Source: Mesorhizobium sp. SOD10 (lineage in GTDB: Bacteria > Pseudomonadota > Alphaproteobacteria > Rhizobiales > Rhizobiaceae). From it: DNA of 64,000 nt. Position numbers and translations under genes: made by a program. Of the stretch, positions 61,164 through 64,000 are shown in pieces (within the stretch, counting starts at the first letter, position 1; each line of letters opens with the position of its first letter). The notes under the pieces were generated by a model. That model saw nothing but the letters and a program-made list of their open reading frames with translations, had not been told where the DNA came from and searched no databases. The stretch covers positions 41,665 through 105,664 of the forward strand of contig CCNA01000027.1 of assembly GCA_000824805.1 (NCBI GenBank). The letters are read 5' to 3'.

Positions 61164-62540
61164 CTATTCAATGATGAAGCCGTCCAGGGCGCCTGAGCCG
61201 CCGGGAGCGTGGTCTTGCGGCGGATTTTCCGATGAGTTCATCGGAGTGGCCTCCACGTCGGAAGCCGCGCCGAGGCGATCGGTAGGCGCGCTCATCTGCT
61301 TGGGATTTGATCCTGGCCTCACGATGTAAGGTGTGACTATGATAACCAGTTCCGTCTCCTCCTTTTGAAATGATGAAGAACGGAACAACGCGCCGAGGAT
61401 CGGCACGTCGCCCAGCCAAGGAAAGGTGCGAATATCAGCATTGACGTTGCGCCTGATCAGCCCGCCGATTGCAAAGCTTTGACCGCTGCCGAGCTCAACG
61501 GCGGTGTCGGCACGCCGCGTGGAGACGGCAGGCACGGAAATACCGTTGATTTGGACGGCGCCTTGTGTCGACAGTTCACTGGCTTCCGACTTTACGCGAA
61601 TATTGATCTGCTCGTTATTGAGAACGGTTGGCACGAACTCCAAGCCGACGCCGAAGTGACGGAATTCAACCGAGACTTGCCCATTCCCCTGCACGACCGG
61701 AATGGGAAATTCACCGCCGGCCAGGAAGTTGGCGGATTCACCGGACATCGCGGTGAGATTCGGCTCAGCTAAGACAGAAGCGACATGCTCCTTTGCGAGC
61801 GCGTCGAGAACCGCGCCAAGATTGACATTGCCATCATTGTACGCAACGCCGGCCATGTCGCCGCCGCTCGCCGCGCCAGAACCGGCACCTTGGCCGCTGG
61901 CCAAACCCACTGTCAAATTGCCGATCTTGCCGAAAGCGGACAGGTTGATACCGAGTTCCTTCATGGCGCTACGGGAGACCTCCGCTACGCGCACACTCAG
62001 ATTGACCTGCAACGACCCAGCGACTTGAATCTCATTGACGACCTGCGCGCCGTCACCGAGAAATTGCTCAGTGACTTTCGTTGCGGTGTCGACGACTTGG
62101 GCATTGGGCGCTGTCCCGCTAAGGATCGCGCCGCGCGGCGTATAGCTGACGTGGATTGGATAGTCACCGACCCGAGTCCGCAACATGGCGCGCAGATCCT
62201 CGATCGGTTCAGTGACAACAATATGCAACTGGGCGAGAGCCTCCCCGTTGGCGTCCAAGGCAAATAGGCTGGTCCGCCCAGATTTCTTGCCAAAGACGAA
62301 GACAGTCTTATTCGAGGGTGCCTGAAAATCTGCGATCGTCGGATCGGCAATAAATATGCTCGCCGCTGGCGCGGATAAATGAATTGTCTTGCCAAGCGAA
62401 GAGGAAAGATTCAGCGTGCCGTTGATGCTATTGGCAGTGGCACGCGGTGCGCCTTCATACCGCTTGTTTTGGGCCGTTGCACAAAATGGGAAAAATAGAA
62501 TGAGCGCGCAAAGAAGATAGGCCGGGCAAGGAGAAACCAT
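61164..62540 (-). CDS. rhcC2: T3SS secretin C-terminal subunit RhcC2
   Basis: The 458-residue protein has a signal peptide (MVSPCPAYLLCALILFFPFC), a BON-like domain (LAQLHIVVTEPIEDLRAMLR) and the secretin pore (VLAEPNLTAMSGESANFLAG, GEFPIPVVQGNGQVSVEFRH, FPWLGDVPILGALFRSSSFQ). The pore part resembles CpaC of Flp pili more than YscC, as is known for rhizobial RhcC2. I chose the ATG at 62540, with GGAGGT ahead, because it begins at the signal peptide; the frame is open to 62627. It follows ttsI by about 100 bases and may be read from the ttsI nod box or from its own promoter. Confidence 0.92.
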   Translation of the reverse strand: MVSPCPAYLLCALILFFPFCATAQNKRYEGAPRATANSINGTLNLSSSLGKTIHLSAPAASIFIADPTIADFQAPSNKTVFVFGKKSGRTSLFALDANGEALAQLHIVVTEPIEDLRAMLRTRVGDYPIHVSYTPRGAILSGTAPNAQVVDTATKVTEQFLGDGAQVVNEIQVAGSLQVNLSVRVAEVSRSAMKELGINLSAFGKIGNLTVGLASGQGAGSGAASGGDMAGVAYNDGNVNLGAVLDALAKEHVASVLAEPNLTAMSGESANFLAGGEFPIPVVQGNGQVSVEFRHFGVGLEFVPTVLNNEQINIRVKSEASELSTQGAVQINGISVPAVSTRRADTAVELGSGQSFAIGGLIRRNVNADIRTFPWLGDVPILGALFRSSSFQKEETELVIIVTPYIVRPGSNPKQMSAPTDRLGAASDVEATPMNSSENPPQDHAPGGSGALDGFIIE

Positions 62541-62639
62541 AGTTCTCAAACCTCCAATGACAGTCGACCGCCGATTGGTGGCAGGATGGTCATTAGGAAC
62601 GACTTTCAAGGCAATATTCGCTTTCAAAATGCGACCAGC

Positions 62640-63326
62640 CTAGGCAGATGGTGCGTCAGTCAATTCAAGGATGTAGCCAATGCCACGCGCTGTGTTGATT
62701 CGGAGGGTTGCCCCTGACTGACCCAGATTTTTGCGCAAGCGATAGATGCCGACTTCGAGCGCGTTGGCCGAAACCTCATCGTCGAACGCATAGAGGCTAT
62801 CTTCCAGCTGCGCGCGTGGAACAGTGCGACCTGCGCGGTTGAGTAGATGCTCAAGAATACACAGTTCGCGGCGTGCTATCTTTATTGGCTGGCCCTCAAC
62901 GAAAACTTGTCGGCCGATCGGATCGAATTGTAGGTTGCCAAATGCAAGGGTGGGGTCGGTAATCTGTGTTGAACGCCGCAGAATGGCCCGCATTCTGGCG
63001 ATGAGCTCTTCGGTGCAGACTGGTTTTGGCAGGAAATCGTCCGCACCACCGTTGAAAACCGCAATACGCTTTTCGAGATCGTCGATACTGCTCATGATGA
63101 GGGCAGGAACCGAATGCCCGTTGCTCCTTAACTGTGCCAGCCAGGGCAAGCTATCACCGTCCGGCATGACCAACTCCAACAGGAGAATGTCATAGCTTGC
63201 GCAACAAAATGCAGTGGATGCCTCGTCCAGGGTACGAGCCACATCAACGGCGAAACCGCAATCCTCGAGCGCCCCCTGTATCGTGCGTGTAAGATGGGCA
63301 TGATGGTCGATGAGCAGCGTTCGCAT
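62640..63326 (-). CDS. ttsI: T3SS master regulator TtsI (response-regulator type)
   Basis: The 228-residue protein has an N-terminal receiver domain and a C-terminal OmpR-type DNA-binding domain (ARRELCILEHLLNRAGRTVP, ANALEVGIYRLRKNLGQSGA, INTARGIGYILEL). In the receiver the phospho-aspartate position is glutamate (YDILLLELVMPDGDSLP) and the acidic pocket reads LLIDHHAHL, so it should be active without phosphorylation, as known for other TtsI. It activates genes with tts boxes. The ATG at 63326 (MRTLLID) fits the family; the open frame upstream is not conserved. A nod box lies 300 bases upstream. Confidence 0.95.
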   Translation of the reverse strand: MRTLLIDHHAHLTRTIQGALEDCGFAVDVARTLDEASTAFCCASYDILLLELVMPDGDSLPWLAQLRSNGHSVPALIMSSIDDLEKRIAVFNGGADDFLPKPVCTEELIARMRAILRRSTQITDPTLAFGNLQFDPIGRQVFVEGQPIKIARRELCILEHLLNRAGRTVPRAQLEDSLYAFDDEVSANALEVGIYRLRKNLGQSGATLRINTARGIGYILELTDAPSA

Positions 63327-63625
63327 TTCATCACCAATCAAGCACGTCAAAACCAGGGCCCCTAATAGTGCGCGGTTTGTCGCGGCCGTCGTCGGATAGA
63401 GGGCCGTCAACGCCCTCTCGTCCGAAGATCTGGTCGCTCTTTGCGCCGCAAATGACCGCACCGGACGGGATGGACTCGTGGCCGCGAACGCCCCGAGGCT
63501 GCTCGATCAGATCGTCGCCCTCACTGCTGAAGAGGGTATCGCGTCCGGCCATGCCGCGAAGAGGGTCTGCTATCGGACATACTCCTGATGATGGTCCCCC
63601 TTGGCACTTTTAACACTGTACTTGG

Positions 63626-63677
63626 GATTCTTGAAAATCGATTGCTTGGATAATGTTCATCCAGGTTTCGGATGGAT
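63626..63677 (-). promoter_or_regulatory. nod box of ttsI
   Basis: On the minus strand the sequence runs ATCCATCCGAAACCTGGATG, then AACATTATCCAAGCAATCG and ATTTTCAAGAATC. The 3' two thirds fit the nod box well. The first ATCCA element is 4 bases further away than usual. It links flavonoid/NodD signalling to the T3SS, as in other rhizobia. Confidence 0.85.
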
Positions 63678-64000
63678 CACATTTCGCCCTTCCACATTGA
63701 GACCTCGCCAACTGCGCGCGCCAAGTGCGGCCCGTCAGATAGTTCTCCGCCATGGCCTCCCTTCTCTTGGCTGTCTCGCGCCTCACTTACCGCTGCTAGG
63801 CCGCAGCTGCCGCCGTTCTTCGTGACTGAGCGTCCAGTCCAATTTGCGCCCGGTATTCGCCGGGGCCATCTCTGAATTTTCCTGGAGCCGGCCAAGAACG
63901 CTGCGTTGTCGGAACCGACAAATCCTTCTGCGGCCTGCAATTAGCTGCCGGTGTCGCGCGTCATGGAAAATTGCCCCTCGGGAGGTGCGGACGAATTCTT
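63678..64000. other. Window end, no gene recognised
   Basis: Overlapping short frames on both strands (63677-63940 minus, 63601-63875 plus) without recognisable products. No regulatory site was seen. Confidence 0.4.

Overview
The window looks like part of the symbiosis island or symbiotic plasmid of a rhizobium. The closest fit I can argue is a Mesorhizobium: it has a nodABCSUIJ-nodH operon, nodD and nodFE, and a TtsI-controlled type III secretion system (T3SS) with a giant SKWP/shikimate-kinase effector of the kind known from Mesorhizobium loti. GC content is high, and worn transposase pieces (IS630, IS66, IS256) lie between the symbiotic blocks, as is usual for such islands. No tRNA, rRNA, CRISPR array or replication origin was seen.

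Left part (1-7000, + strand): the tail of an alpha-carbonic anhydrase, then four tightly packed genes: an MFS transporter, a saccharopine-dehydrogenase-like oxidoreductase, a lysine/ornithine N-hydroxylase, and a protein in which a cupin is fused to a methionyl-tRNA-synthetase-like domain. The last two are the signature pair of bacterial N-N bond (hydrazine) formation. I read this as a small biosynthetic cluster for a secreted hydrazine-type metabolite, and it is the most surprising content of the window.

7000-9600: debris (IS630 transposase, TTC38-like gene, a gutted nodM) around one intact Asp/Glu racemase. 9700-17700 (- strand): nodA-B-C-S-U-I-J-H behind a clear nod box. 18287-24271 (+ strand): a second nod box with a nodA stump and a second, diverged nodB, then nodD, nodFE with its own nod box, and a fourth, orphan nod box. 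The predicted Nod factor is N-methylated, carbamoylated, sulfated and acylated with a NodFE-type unsaturated fatty acid. 24300-27600: a gene-poor stretch, a Ros/MucR regulator without the zinc cysteines, and an alanine-racemase-like gene.

Right part (27976-63677): the T3SS. Control runs flavonoid/NodD -> nod box at 63626 -> ttsI -> tts boxes. I find four tts boxes: before the ULP-protease (NopD-like) effector, before nopC, before nopB and before nopX. The apparatus is in two leftward blocks: nopB-rhcJ-nolU-nolV-rhcN-sctO-rhcQ-rhcR-rhcS-rhcT-rhcU, and nopC-nopA-sctD-two small genes-rhcV-TPR lipoprotein. They are separated by the 7.6-kb SKWP effector gene and an IS256 relic. The secretin is split (rhcC1 and rhcC2), and nopX encodes the translocon protein. 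The effector at 39763-47397 carries about 16 SKWP repeats, a central region with motifs reminiscent of the cellular RNA-dependent RNA polymerase family, and a C-terminal shikimate-kinase domain.
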